Source: Pseudomonas gingeri
GTDB taxonomy: Bacteria > Pseudomonadota > Gammaproteobacteria > Pseudomonadales > Pseudomonadaceae
NCBI RefSeq assembly: GCF_013385635.1
Contig: NZ_JACAPR010000031.1
Coordinates: 45,908 to 109,907 of the forward strand
DNA: 64,000 nucleotides
Direction of reading: 5' to 3'
Part shown: in pieces, positions 26,390 to 34,293 of the stretch
Position numbering within the stretch: position 1 is the first letter of the stretch
Layout: each line of letters starts with the position of its first letter
The notes under the pieces: generated by a model
What the model was told of the DNA's origin: nothing
Database searches by the model: none
Seen by the model: only the letters and a program-made list of their open reading frames with translations
Program-made: the position numbers and the translations under genes

Positions 26390-27340
26390 ATGAAGGAATT
26401 AGCCGACATGACCCATTCAAGCTTGCACCAGACAGGGCCTCTGGCATCGAGCATCGACCCGCACACCCGCCAGCCGGGAGATTTCCCGACGGCCATTGCC
26501 GGCATGTCCGTCTTTCGTCGCGACCAGCCGGCACCACCGGCGGTGTGCATGATCGAGCCCAGCCTGGTGCTGGTCGCCCGCGGTGAAAAACAACTCTGGG
26601 TCGGTGGCGAAGGCTACGTGTATGACGCCTCCCGGTTTCTGATCAACTCGCTGGATCTGCCCGCCAACTCGCAGGTGCTCGTCGCCAGTGCACAGCAACC
26701 CTGCGTCGGGCTGGTGATGAAACTGGACCTGGCCATGCTCGCCGAGCTGATCGCCAAGGGCGGCCTGCCGTCGACACGCGACCGTGCCCAGGGCAAAGGC
26801 GTGGGGATCGGCAACATGACCCCTGCGCTGGAGGAAGCGCTCAGCCGCCTGCTGGGGTTGCTGGATGAGCCCGAGGCAATCCCGGTGCTTGGCCCGCTGA
26901 TCATGCGCGAGATCCACTATCGCCTGCTGAACAGCGACCAGGGCGCGCGTCTTCGGCAGATGACAGCCGTGGACGGCCAGGGCTACCGCATCGCCAAGGC
27001 CATCGACTGGCTCAAGCGGAACTACGCCGAAGCGCTGCGCATCGAAGAACTGGCAGCGCGGGTACAAATGAGCCCGCAGACCTTTCATCACCACTTTCGC
27101 CAACTCACGGCCATGAGCCCGCTGCAGTACCAGAAATGGCTGCGCCTGACCGAGGCCAGGCGACTGATGCTCAGTGAGCGCCTGGACGTATCGCGAGCCG
27201 CGTTTGCCGTGGGCTACGAAAGCCCGTCGCAGTTCAGCCGTGAATACGCGCGACTGTTCGGGGACACCCCCAGGCGCGATATCGCCCTGTTGCGCGGTCA
27301 GGCGGCCGATGGGGATACAACGACTTCGAGCACGGCATGA
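26390..27340 (+). CDS. AraC-family regulator
   Basis: This encodes an AraC regulator of up to 316 residues. The N-terminal half is the cupin-like AraC_N domain (PSLVLVARGEKQLWVGGE), the C-terminal half has both helix-turn-helix motifs (LRIEELAARVQMSPQTFHHHF and SRAAFAVGYESPSQFSREYARLFG). An alternative start at ATG 26408 has AAGGA eleven bases upstream and removes six residues. The gene lies 81 bases before the molybdenum oxidase genes on the same strand, so it is a likely regulator of them, probably sensing an aldehyde or aromatic substrate. Confidence 0.87.
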   Translation: MKELADMTHSSLHQTGPLASSIDPHTRQPGDFPTAIAGMSVFRRDQPAPPAVCMIEPSLVLVARGEKQLWVGGEGYVYDASRFLINSLDLPANSQVLVASAQQPCVGLVMKLDLAMLAELIAKGGLPSTRDRAQGKGVGIGNMTPALEEALSRLLGLLDEPEAIPVLGPLIMREIHYRLLNSDQGARLRQMTAVDGQGYRIAKAIDWLKRNYAEALRIEELAARVQMSPQTFHHHFRQLTAMSPLQYQKWLRLTEARRLMLSERLDVSRAAFAVGYESPSQFSREYARLFGDTPRRDIALLRGQAADGDTTTSSTA

Positions 27341-27421
27341 CGCTTGTGCAATAGCGATGCGCCTCGCTGCTCATCGCTACTTATAACAACGAGATATCAA
27401 CCGACGATCAGCGGGTGAGCC

Positions 27422-27889
27422 ATGGAACTACGAATCAACCAGAAGAGTTATCAGGTCGATGCCGATGCCGATACGCCACTGCTGTGGGTGATCCGCGATG
27501 ATCTGGGATTGACCGGCACCAAATACGGCTGCGGCCTGGCGCAGTGCGGGGCCTGTTCGGTGCTGGTGGACGGCAACGTGGTACGCGCCTGTGTCACGCC
27601 CGTGGCCGGCGTGGTCGGCCGCGAGGTCACCACGATCGAAGCCATCGAGGCGGATGAGGTGGGCAAGCGCGTGGTGGCGGCCTGGGTCGAGCATCAGGTT
27701 GCCCAGTGCGGTTACTGCCAGTCCGGTCAGGTCATGGCGGCCACGGCGCTGCTCAAGCACACCCCGCGCCCCAGCGACGAGCAGATCGCGGCGGCGATGG
27801 TCAACCTGTGCCGTTGCGGCACCTATAACGCCATTCATGCCGCCGTGCACGACCTTGCGGCACAACCCGCCCCGAAAGGAGCAGCATGA
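27422..27889 (+). CDS. (2Fe-2S) small subunit of molybdenum oxidoreductase
   Basis: This encodes a 155-residue iron-sulfur subunit of the xanthine oxidase family, isoquinoline 1-oxidoreductase (IorA) type. The ferredoxin-like cluster ligands are in YGCGLAQCGACSVL with a later Cys in VRACVTPV; the helical-domain cluster uses QCGYCQSGQ and NLCRCGTY. Electrons from the molybdenum centre pass through both clusters. It has no signal peptide and would travel with its Tat-exported partner. The stop overlaps the start of the large subunit by four bases. Confidence 0.93.
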   Translation: MELRINQKSYQVDADADTPLLWVIRDDLGLTGTKYGCGLAQCGACSVLVDGNVVRACVTPVAGVVGREVTTIEAIEADEVGKRVVAAWVEHQVAQCGYCQSGQVMAATALLKHTPRPSDEQIAAAMVNLCRCGTYNAIHAAVHDLAAQPAPKGAA

Positions 27890-30123
27890 TGAACGCACGC
27901 ATCGATTCCCTTGAAAATGTCCTGGGCGAGCCGATCAATCTCTCTCGCCGCCGTTTCCTCGCGGGTACGGCCGTAGGCGCCCTGGTGCTCGGCTTCGGCC
28001 TGCCACTGGGCTCGGCCAGGGTGCAGGCGGCCGTCGCCGCCGCCGAGCGCGGAACACAGGTGCCGGCGTTCCTGGAAATCCGACCGGACAACACCGTGCG
28101 CCTGCTGTGCTCGTTCATGGAAGGCGGACAAGGCACCTACACCGCCATGGCGCAGATCGTCGGCGAAGAACTGGACGCCGACCCCGCCACCTTTGTGGTC
28201 GACAGCGCACCGCCCGGCGACGTCTACGTGGTGATGGACAACGGTCTGCGCATCACCGGCGGCAGCATGTCGGTGCGCACCAGCTACCCGACCATGCGCC
28301 GCCTCGGGGCCCTGGCCCGGGCCATGTTGCTGCAGGCTGGCGCACAGAAACTCGGGGTGTCGGTGAGCGAACTGTCCACCGAGCCGGGCAAGGTGATCCA
28401 TGCCGCGTCCGGACGTTCGGTCGCCTATGGCGAGCTGGCCGAGCACGCCATGGATCTGCCGGTACCGGATCCCGCCAGTGTAAAACTGCGCGACCCGAGC
28501 CAGTTCCGCTGGATCGGCAAACCGGTCAAACGCGTCGACGCCTACGACAAATCCACCGGCAAGGCGCTCTACAGCATCGACTTGAAGGTCGACGGCATGC
28601 TCCATGCCGCCGTCCAGCACGCCCCTCGCCTGGGCATGACGGTCGCTGGCCTGCGCAACGAAGAACAGGTCAAGACCATGAAAGGCGTGCACTCGGTGCA
28701 CCAGTTACCCGGCGCGGTGGCCGTGGTGGCCGAACGCTGGTGGCACGCCAAGCGCGCGGTGGAAGCGATCCAGGTCGATTGGCAGGAGCCTGCGGCCGAC
28801 GCCCAGGTACGGACAATGCCCGCGGACTTTTCCAGCGATGCTTTTTTACAGCGTCTGGCCGCCGAGCAGGGGCCTGGCCGCGACGCGGAGAACGAAGGCG
28901 ACGTCGCGGCCACCCTGGCCAACGCCAAGACCCGCGTCGAGGCGACCTACCACAACCAGTACCTCAACCACGGCCAACTGGAGCCGCCTTCCGCCCTGGC
29001 GCGCTTCAATCCCGACGGTTCGCTTGAGGTCTGGCTGCCCAACCAGGCGCCGGACATGTTCCGCAACGACATTGCTAAACGCACGGGCCTCGATCCTTCG
29101 CGGATCACCTTGCACTCCCCGCTGCTGGGCGGCTTTTTCGGGCGCCATTTCCTCTACGACTCGGCCAACCCCTATCCACAGGCCATTGCCTTGGCCAAGG
29201 CCGTGGGTCGTCCGGTCAAGCTCATCTGGAGCCGCGAGGAAGAGTTCCTGCGCGATGCGCTGCGGCCCGTCGCCGCGGTCAGGTTCCGCGCGGCACTGGA
29301 CAGTGACGGTCTGCCCGTCGCCATCGAGGCGATCAGCGCCACCGAAGGTCCCAGCGAAGCCCTGGCGGGCAAACAGGGCGAAAAGCTCGACCCCACCGCC
29401 CTCGAAGGGTTGGCGGGCAAGTCCTACGCCATTGCCAACAAACGCATCGCCCAGGTCTACGTCAAGGGGCCGGTCATGCTCGGCTACTGGCGCTCGGTGG
29501 GCAATTCGCTCAACGATTTTTTCTACGAGGCCTTCCTCGATGAACTGGCCGACAAAGGCGGCAAGGACCCGTTCGAATTGCGCCTGCACCTGCTGCGCGA
29601 CAACCCGCGCCTGACTCATTTGCTGCAGGCCGTCGGCGAGCTGTCGGGGGGCTGGAAACGCGGCCCGTTCACGGCCGAGGACGGCACCCGGCGTGCTCGC
29701 GGCGTGGCCATGGCCTCGCCGTTCGGCACCCAGACCGCGGTGATCGCCGAGGTGTCGATCGACAAGGGCCAGGTCAGGGTGCACGACATCTGGCAAGCCA
29801 TCGACCCTGGCAGCATCGTCAACCCCGCCATCGTCGAAGCCCAGGTCAACGGTGCCGTGGCCCTGGGCCTGTCCCAGGTGCTGGTGGAAGAAGCGGTGTA
29901 TGTCGACGGCAAGCCCCGCGCGCGCAATTACGACCTGTACCCGATCCTGCCACCGTCACGCATGGCGCGGGTGCACGTGCGTATCGTCGAGAGCGGAGAA
30001 AAGATGGGGGGCGTCGGTGAACCGCCGCTGCCGGCGGTGGCACCCGCCGTGGCCAACGCGGTGGCGCGGCTGACCGGCCAGCGCATCCGCAGCATGCCCT
30101 TGAGCCGATACACCTTCGCCTGA
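27886..30123 (+). CDS. molybdopterin large subunit, Tat-exported aldehyde oxidase type
   Basis: This encodes a 745-residue molybdopterin-binding subunit of the xanthine oxidase family (IorB type, both halves in one chain). A twin-arginine signal, SRRRFLAGTAVGALVLG, occupies residues 20-36. Cofactor-binding segments include MEGGQGTYTAMAQIVGEEL, GGFFGRHFLYD and, near the C-terminus, the glutamate in GVGEPPLPAVAPA, which is the likely catalytic base. Together with the small subunit, the cytochrome c and XdhC it forms a periplasmic hydroxylase that passes electrons to the respiratory chain. Substrate is unknown; aldehydes or N-heterocycles are usual. Confidence 0.92.
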   Translation: MMNARIDSLENVLGEPINLSRRRFLAGTAVGALVLGFGLPLGSARVQAAVAAAERGTQVPAFLEIRPDNTVRLLCSFMEGGQGTYTAMAQIVGEELDADPATFVVDSAPPGDVYVVMDNGLRITGGSMSVRTSYPTMRRLGALARAMLLQAGAQKLGVSVSELSTEPGKVIHAASGRSVAYGELAEHAMDLPVPDPASVKLRDPSQFRWIGKPVKRVDAYDKSTGKALYSIDLKVDGMLHAAVQHAPRLGMTVAGLRNEEQVKTMKGVHSVHQLPGAVAVVAERWWHAKRAVEAIQVDWQEPAADAQVRTMPADFSSDAFLQRLAAEQGPGRDAENEGDVAATLANAKTRVEATYHNQYLNHGQLEPPSALARFNPDGSLEVWLPNQAPDMFRNDIAKRTGLDPSRITLHSPLLGGFFGRHFLYDSANPYPQAIALAKAVGRPVKLIWSREEEFLRDALRPVAAVRFRAALDSDGLPVAIEAISATEGPSEALAGKQGEKLDPTALEGLAGKSYAIANKRIAQVYVKGPVMLGYWRSVGNSLNDFFYEAFLDELADKGGKDPFELRLHLLRDNPRLTHLLQAVGELSGGWKRGPFTAEDGTRRARGVAMASPFGTQTAVIAEVSIDKGQVRVHDIWQAIDPGSIVNPAIVEAQVNGAVALGLSQVLVEEAVYVDGKPRARNYDLYPILPPSRMARVHVRIVESGEKMGGVGEPPLPAVAPAVANAVARLTGQRIRSMPLSRYTFA

Positions 30124-30140
30124 CGGGCGCCGGAGATTTC

Positions 30141-31493
30141 ATGAAAAACAGCCGATTCGCAAGAACCGCTGGCTGGCTGGCCCTGCCGTGCCTGGTCGCG
30201 GCTGGCCTGCTGGCCTGGTACGTCACACGTGAACCCAGCTCGCCCCTGGAGAGCGACCAGGCCGCCGAAGCCCGCTTCGACCCGGCCCTGGTCGCTCGCG
30301 GCGAGTACGTCGCCCGCCTCAGCGACTGCGTGGCCTGCCACAGCGTGCCGGGCGGTGCGCCCTTCGCCGGAGGCCTGGAGATGGCCACGCCGCTGGGTGC
30401 GATTCACGCCACCAACGTCACCCCGGACCGCGACACCGGTATCGGCCGCTACAGCCTGACGGACTTCGACCGCGCCGTGCGCAGCGGCGTTGCCCCGGGT
30501 GGACGGCGCCTCTATCCGGCCATGCCCTACCCGTCCTACGGCAAACTCAGCGACGATGACGTGCGCGCGCTGTACGCGTTTTTCATGCAAGGCGTCGCCC
30601 CGGTCAAACAGGCCAATATCCCCAGCCAGATCCCCTGGCCGCTGAACATGCGCTGGCCCATCGCCCTGTGGAATGGCGTCTTTGCCGATACGACGCCCTA
30701 CGCGGCCAAGCCTACCAACGATGCGCTCTGGAACCGTGGCGCCTACCTCGTCCAGGGTCCCGGTCACTGCGGCAGTTGCCACACACCACGAGGTTTGGCC
30801 TTCAACGAGAAGGCACTGGACGACTCCGGTACACCGTTCCTGGCCGGCGCCCTGCTCGACGGCTGGTACGCACCGAGCCTGCGCGACGATCACAACACCG
30901 GCCTGGGGCGCTGGAGCGAGCCGCAGATCGTCCAGTTCCTCAAGACCGGACGCACTCAGCACGCGGTGGTCTATGGCTCGATGACCGAGGCGTTCAACAA
31001 CTCCACCCAGTTCATGAGCGACGATGACTTGCGGGCAATCGCCCGCTATCTCAAATCACTTCCCGGCGACCCCGGGCGTGACGGCCCACCCTGGCAATAC
31101 CAGGCGGTGTCCGCCGCGACGCTGCAGAACATGCCCGGCGCCCACACCTATGTAACCCGCTGCGCCGCCTGCCATGGCCTGGCGGGCGAGGGCCAGCCAG
31201 AATCGATGCCGCCGCTGGCCGGAGCTACCTCCGCACTGGCCGCGCATGCCGACTCGGCGATCAACATCACCCTCAACGGCTCGCAGCGCGTGGTGGCGGC
31301 CGGCCTGCCGGATGCCTACCGCATGCCGGCATTCCGTGAACAGCTGTCGGATCAGGAAATCGCCGAGGTGCTGACGTTCGTGCGCAGCACCTGGGGCAAT
31401 CAGGGCGGTGCCGTTGATGCACACGCGGTTGGCACGCTGCGCGGGCACACCGGCCCCGCCAGCAGCAGCCCCATTATCCTGCATATGCGCTGA
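30141..31493 (+). CDS. tri-haem cytochrome c subunit
   Basis: This encodes a 450-residue membrane-anchored cytochrome c with three CXXCH haem sites: CVACH at residues 63-67, CGSCH near 209-213 and CAACH near 341-345. An uncleaved or cleavable hydrophobic segment at residues 11-28 targets it to the periplasmic side. It resembles the cytochrome subunit of alcohol and aldehyde dehydrogenases of acetic acid bacteria. It lies 17 bases after the molybdenum subunit and would be the electron acceptor of that enzyme, linking it to ubiquinone or a terminal oxidase. Confidence 0.93.
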   Translation: MKNSRFARTAGWLALPCLVAAGLLAWYVTREPSSPLESDQAAEARFDPALVARGEYVARLSDCVACHSVPGGAPFAGGLEMATPLGAIHATNVTPDRDTGIGRYSLTDFDRAVRSGVAPGGRRLYPAMPYPSYGKLSDDDVRALYAFFMQGVAPVKQANIPSQIPWPLNMRWPIALWNGVFADTTPYAAKPTNDALWNRGAYLVQGPGHCGSCHTPRGLAFNEKALDDSGTPFLAGALLDGWYAPSLRDDHNTGLGRWSEPQIVQFLKTGRTQHAVVYGSMTEAFNNSTQFMSDDDLRAIARYLKSLPGDPGRDGPPWQYQAVSAATLQNMPGAHTYVTRCAACHGLAGEGQPESMPPLAGATSALAAHADSAINITLNGSQRVVAAGLPDAYRMPAFREQLSDQEIAEVLTFVRSTWGNQGGAVDAHAVGTLRGHTGPASSSPIILHMR

Positions 31494-31504
31494 GCCCGGA
31501 CGTC

Positions 31505-32512
31505 ATGGAGAGCATTGATCTGCTGGTCTTGCGCACCGCCCGCGACTGGCTTGGCGCCGGGGAACGCGTACTGCTGGCAACCGTGGCGCGTACCTGGGGC
31601 TCGTCGCCGCGTCCCGTCGGCTCGATGATGGCCTTGCGTAACGACGGCCGTGTGGTCGGCAGCGTCTCAGGTGGCTGTATCGAGGATGACCTGATCCACC
31701 GATACACCACCGCCCATGGCGGCACGGGCCTGACAGACGGGCTGCCCGAAGTCGTGCGCTACGGTATCAGCGCGGATGAGGCCCATCGCTTTGGCCTGCC
31801 CTGCGGCGGCACGCTTGAACTGGTCCTCGAATTCAGCCCGTCGCGACAGCAGCTCGATGAAGTCCTGAACCGGCTCGATGCCGGCAGTCTCATTCGTCGC
31901 CGGCTGGCGGTAGACACCAACGAAGTGGTCCTGGAACCGACCGCGATCCCTGAGCAGTTCAGTTTCGATGGGCAGTACATGACCAACACCCTGGGCCCCG
32001 GCTATCGCATGCTACTGATCGGCGCCGGCGCGCTGGCCGAATACCTGGCGACCATGGCGCTGTTCAACGGCTTCAAGGTGGCGGTCTGCGATCCTCGACC
32101 CGAGTACATGGAGTCCTGGGCGGTCGATGACGTGGAGTGCATCGTCGGCATGCCGGACGATGTCGTCCGCGCCTTTTCCGTCGACCTGCGCACCTGCATC
32201 GTCGCGCTCAGCCATGACCCCAAGCTCGACGACCTGGCGCTGCTGGAAGCCTTGCAGGGCCCCGCCTTCTACATCGGCGCCATCGGCTCGCGTCGCAACA
32301 GCCAGTTGCGCCGCGAGCGACTGATCGAGCACTTCGCCCAGACCGAAGCCTCGCTCAAGCGCCTGCGGGGGCCGATCGGCATCTACATCGGCAGCAAGAC
32401 CCCGTCCGAGATCGCGGTGAGCGTCATGGCCGAAATACTGGCGGCCAAGAACGGTATCGCCCTGTCGAGCGAGGTCACGATAGCCGTGGGCAAATGTGTT
32501 CATGAAGCGTGA
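31505..32512 (+). CDS. xdhC: XdhC-family molybdenum cofactor insertion protein
   Basis: This encodes a 335-residue XdhC/CoxI protein, which binds molybdenum cofactor, helps its sulfuration and inserts it into xanthine-oxidase-type enzymes. The N-terminal XdhC domain has RTWGSSPRPVGSMMA and GSVSGGCIEDDL; the C-terminal Rossmann domain includes RMLLIGAGALAEYLA and GAIGSRRN. It is 11 bases after the cytochrome gene and is the last gene of this operon, before a terminator at 32558. It acts in the cytoplasm before Tat export of the large subunit. Confidence 0.93.
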   Translation: MESIDLLVLRTARDWLGAGERVLLATVARTWGSSPRPVGSMMALRNDGRVVGSVSGGCIEDDLIHRYTTAHGGTGLTDGLPEVVRYGISADEAHRFGLPCGGTLELVLEFSPSRQQLDEVLNRLDAGSLIRRRLAVDTNEVVLEPTAIPEQFSFDGQYMTNTLGPGYRMLLIGAGALAEYLATMALFNGFKVAVCDPRPEYMESWAVDDVECIVGMPDDVVRAFSVDLRTCIVALSHDPKLDDLALLEALQGPAFYIGAIGSRRNSQLRRERLIEHFAQTEASLKRLRGPIGIYIGSKTPSEIAVSVMAEILAAKNGIALSSEVTIAVGKCVHEA

Positions 32513-32557
32513 GCCAGAACGCAGCCCCTTGTCACACCATGGGCCAGAGCAGTGATA

Positions 32558-32585
32558 CCCCGCCAGCAAACCGGCGGGGTTGTTT
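32558..32585 (+). terminator. terminator of the molybdenum oxidase operon
   Basis: A seven-base GC stem CCCCGCC/GGCGGGG with an eight-base loop is followed by TTGTTT. It stands 45 bases after the xdhC stop and also faces the convergent lipoprotein gene. Confidence 0.8.
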
Positions 32586-32605
32586 GCTCAAAAAGCCCCG
32601 CCCAC

Positions 32606-33250
32606 TCATCGAGCCGGACACTTCTGCCCCGACGGGGCCGTGGGCTTGAGCATGCTCGGAAGCACCAACCCCCGCGTGCCCAGACTCACCAGCTCATACG
32701 CCGCAAAAGGGCATTTCACCTGAGTCGTGCCGTCTTTGGCGGTGACGCTATTGATGCCCATGAACACCTCATAGTTTTTACCCTTTTCAAAGGTAAAAAC
32801 AGCGGCCTGCTCCGAACATTGCATATAGCTACTGCCATAGGTGCCCGCCTGCAGCGTCTGGAGCGCCAGCACAAATGGCTTGCCCGCCGGCACCCGGTAT
32901 TCGGCCACGATTTCCGAATAGTTGCCTTCAGCCATTCTTATCGCGCCCAGGTAGTCACTCAGTTTCGGCGCAAAACGGGCGGGCATATCCAGCCGCGGCG
33001 GCACCACGGGTGACTGCGGGTAGTTGATTGATGGCAGGTGATCGCCATAGAAGCGCCCTGCCCTGGCCAAGCCCTGCTCATTCCCCACACAGCCGTCGTA
33101 CACGCCGCCCCGTACCTCACCATTGGTGATCACGCGAAGCTGGGCGGTGTCGGTACCTGGAGCCGGCTCGACATAGGGGACCCACGGCCGCATGCCACAG
33201 GCAGTGAGCAGGATCAGGCCGGCATACAGAGGAATATGCTTCAGGAACAT
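32606..33250 (-). CDS. lipoprotein, unknown function
   Basis: This encodes a predicted lipoprotein of about 214 residues. The signal ends in the lipobox LTAC at residues 15-18, followed by GMRPW. The mature part is mostly beta-type sequence with four further cysteines, one close to the C-terminus (GQKCPAR). ATG 33250 has GAGGGG eight bases upstream; an in-frame TTG at 33268 would add six residues. I do not recognise a family. The gene is convergent with xdhC. Confidence 0.78.
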   Translation of the reverse strand: MFLKHIPLYAGLILLTACGMRPWVPYVEPAPGTDTAQLRVITNGEVRGGVYDGCVGNEQGLARAGRFYGDHLPSINYPQSPVVPPRLDMPARFAPKLSDYLGAIRMAEGNYSEIVAEYRVPAGKPFVLALQTLQAGTYGSSYMQCSEQAAVFTFEKGKNYEVFMGINSVTAKDGTTQVKCPFAAYELVSLGTRGLVLPSMLKPTAPSGQKCPAR

Positions 33251-33393
33251 GAGACCAGCCCCTCGCAAACGACAGAGACGGTATGGAGATGCGCCAGACG
33301 GGTAATGTGCATAGATCCCTCTACAGGTGTTTCAGGTGGGCGGGCTTCAAAAGTGACGCACATGAAAAAGCCCAACCTTTCTTCGGGCTGATG

Positions 33394-33423
33394 TTTTGAT
33401 TTTATTTTGATTCTGTTTTGATT
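33394..33423. repeat. three phased TTTTGAT repeats
   Basis: The heptamer TTTTGAT occurs at 33394-33400, 33405-33411 and 33416-33422, with an exact 11-base period. The spacing is close to one helical turn, as in intrinsically curved DNA. It lies between the tRNA terminator and the lipoprotein gene start. Confidence 0.6.
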
Positions 33424-33433
33424 GTGATGCCGC

Positions 33434-33472
33434 AAAAGAAAACGGCTCAATCACCGTAAGTGCTTGAGCCGT
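33434..33472 (-). terminator. terminator of the tRNA-Pro transcript
   Basis: On the minus strand a nine-base stem ACGGCTCAA/TTGAGCCGT with a 13-base loop is followed by TTTTCTTTT. It lies 13 bases after the 3' end of the tRNA gene. Confidence 0.88.
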
Positions 33473-33484
33473 CTACTAAATTAT

Positions 33485-33561
33485 TGGTCGGGACGGAGTG
33501 ATTCGAACACTCGACCCCTTGCACCCCATGCAAGTGCGCTACCGGGCTGCGCTACGCCCCG
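33485..33561 (-). tRNA. tRNA-Pro (anticodon GGG)
   Basis: This is a 77-base tRNA gene with encoded CCA. The acceptor arms CGGGGCG and CGTCCCG pair over seven bases. The anticodon stem CTTGC/GCAAG encloses the loop ATGGGGT, giving anticodon GGG for proline. The T arm has GTTCGAATC. It lies directly downstream of the MerR gene on the same strand and is followed by a strong terminator, so it may be transcribed with the ihfA-merR end of the translation operon. Confidence 0.97.
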
Positions 33562-33650
33562 ACACTGAGTAGCTGTGCTTTCAAACTGCTGAAAGCGATT
33601 AGGAATCTAACCTAACCTTTTGAATTTTGAAAGTATTATTTCCAAAAAAT

Positions 33651-34007
33651 TTACTTCTTCAGCACCACCAGCACATCCTCCAGCTCGGAAATCATCTGGC
33701 GGATCAGCTGTTTGTACTGGGTGCTGTCGTCCTTGGCCTCGTCACCGGAGAGGCGCAGACGCGCCCCGCCGATGGTGAATCCCTGGTCGTACAGCAAGGC
33801 GCGAATCTGCCGGATCATCAGCACGTCGTGGCGCTGGTAATACCGACGATTGCCACCACGCTTGGCGGGGTTGAGTTGAGGAAACTCTTGTTCCCAGTAA
33901 CGCAGCACATGCGGTTTTACCGCACACAGCTCGCTGACTTCACCAATGGTGAAGTAGCGTTTGCCTGGGATCGGCGGGAGCTCGTCGTTATGACTTGGTT
34001 CCAGCAT
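33651..34007 (-). CDS. MerR-family regulator
   Basis: This encodes a 118-residue MerR-type protein with the winged helix YFTIGEVSELCAVKPHVLRYWEQEF, then GGNRRYYQRHDVLMI, and a helical C-terminus. It is the conserved small MerR protein found after ihfA in Pseudomonas. ATG 34007 starts inside the 3' end of ihfA, so the genes overlap by 20 bases. Its target is not known; position suggests a housekeeping role. An in-frame upstream codon would add three residues. Confidence 0.9.
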   Translation of the reverse strand: MLEPSHNDELPPIPGKRYFTIGEVSELCAVKPHVLRYWEQEFPQLNPAKRGGNRRYYQRHDVLMIRQIRALLYDQGFTIGGARLRLSGDEAKDDSTQYKQLIRQMISELEDVLVVLKK

Positions 34008-34290
34008 AGGCCTCAACTCGGGCTTTCAACTTCTGCCCTGGACGAAAGGTGACCACACGGCGAGCCGTGATCGGGATTTCTTCTCCCGTTTTTGGATTGC
34101 GGCCAGGCCGCTGGCGTTTGTCCCGCAGATCAAAGTTGCCGAATCCCGACAGTTTGACCTGCTCGTTGTCTTCGAGAGCGTGTCTGATTTCTTCAAAAAA
34201 CAGTTCGACCAATTCCTTGGCCTCCCGCTTGTTCAGACCCAGCTCTTCGTAGAGACGTTCCGCCATTTCAGCTTTCGTCAGAGCCCCCAT
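33988..34290 (-). CDS. ihfA: integration host factor alpha subunit
   Basis: This encodes the 100-residue IHF alpha subunit, which bends DNA as a heterodimer with IhfB. The HU/IHF fold is clear from ALTKAEMAERLYEELGLNKREAKELV at the N-terminus, FGNFDLRDKRQRPGRNPKTG across the DNA-binding arm, and RRVVTFRPGQKLK near the end. It starts three bases after the pheT stop, as usual in gammaproteobacteria, and overlaps the merR gene downstream. Confidence 0.98.
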   Translation of the reverse strand: MGALTKAEMAERLYEELGLNKREAKELVELFFEEIRHALEDNEQVKLSGFGNFDLRDKRQRPGRNPKTGEEIPITARRVVTFRPGQKLKARVEAYAGTKS

Positions 34291-34293
34291 ACG

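Noticed and set aside
33485..33561. tRNA-Pro as an integration site of a mobile element
   Set aside because: No integrase, no repeated tRNA 3' end and no foreign genes are visible near it; the surroundings are conserved core genes.
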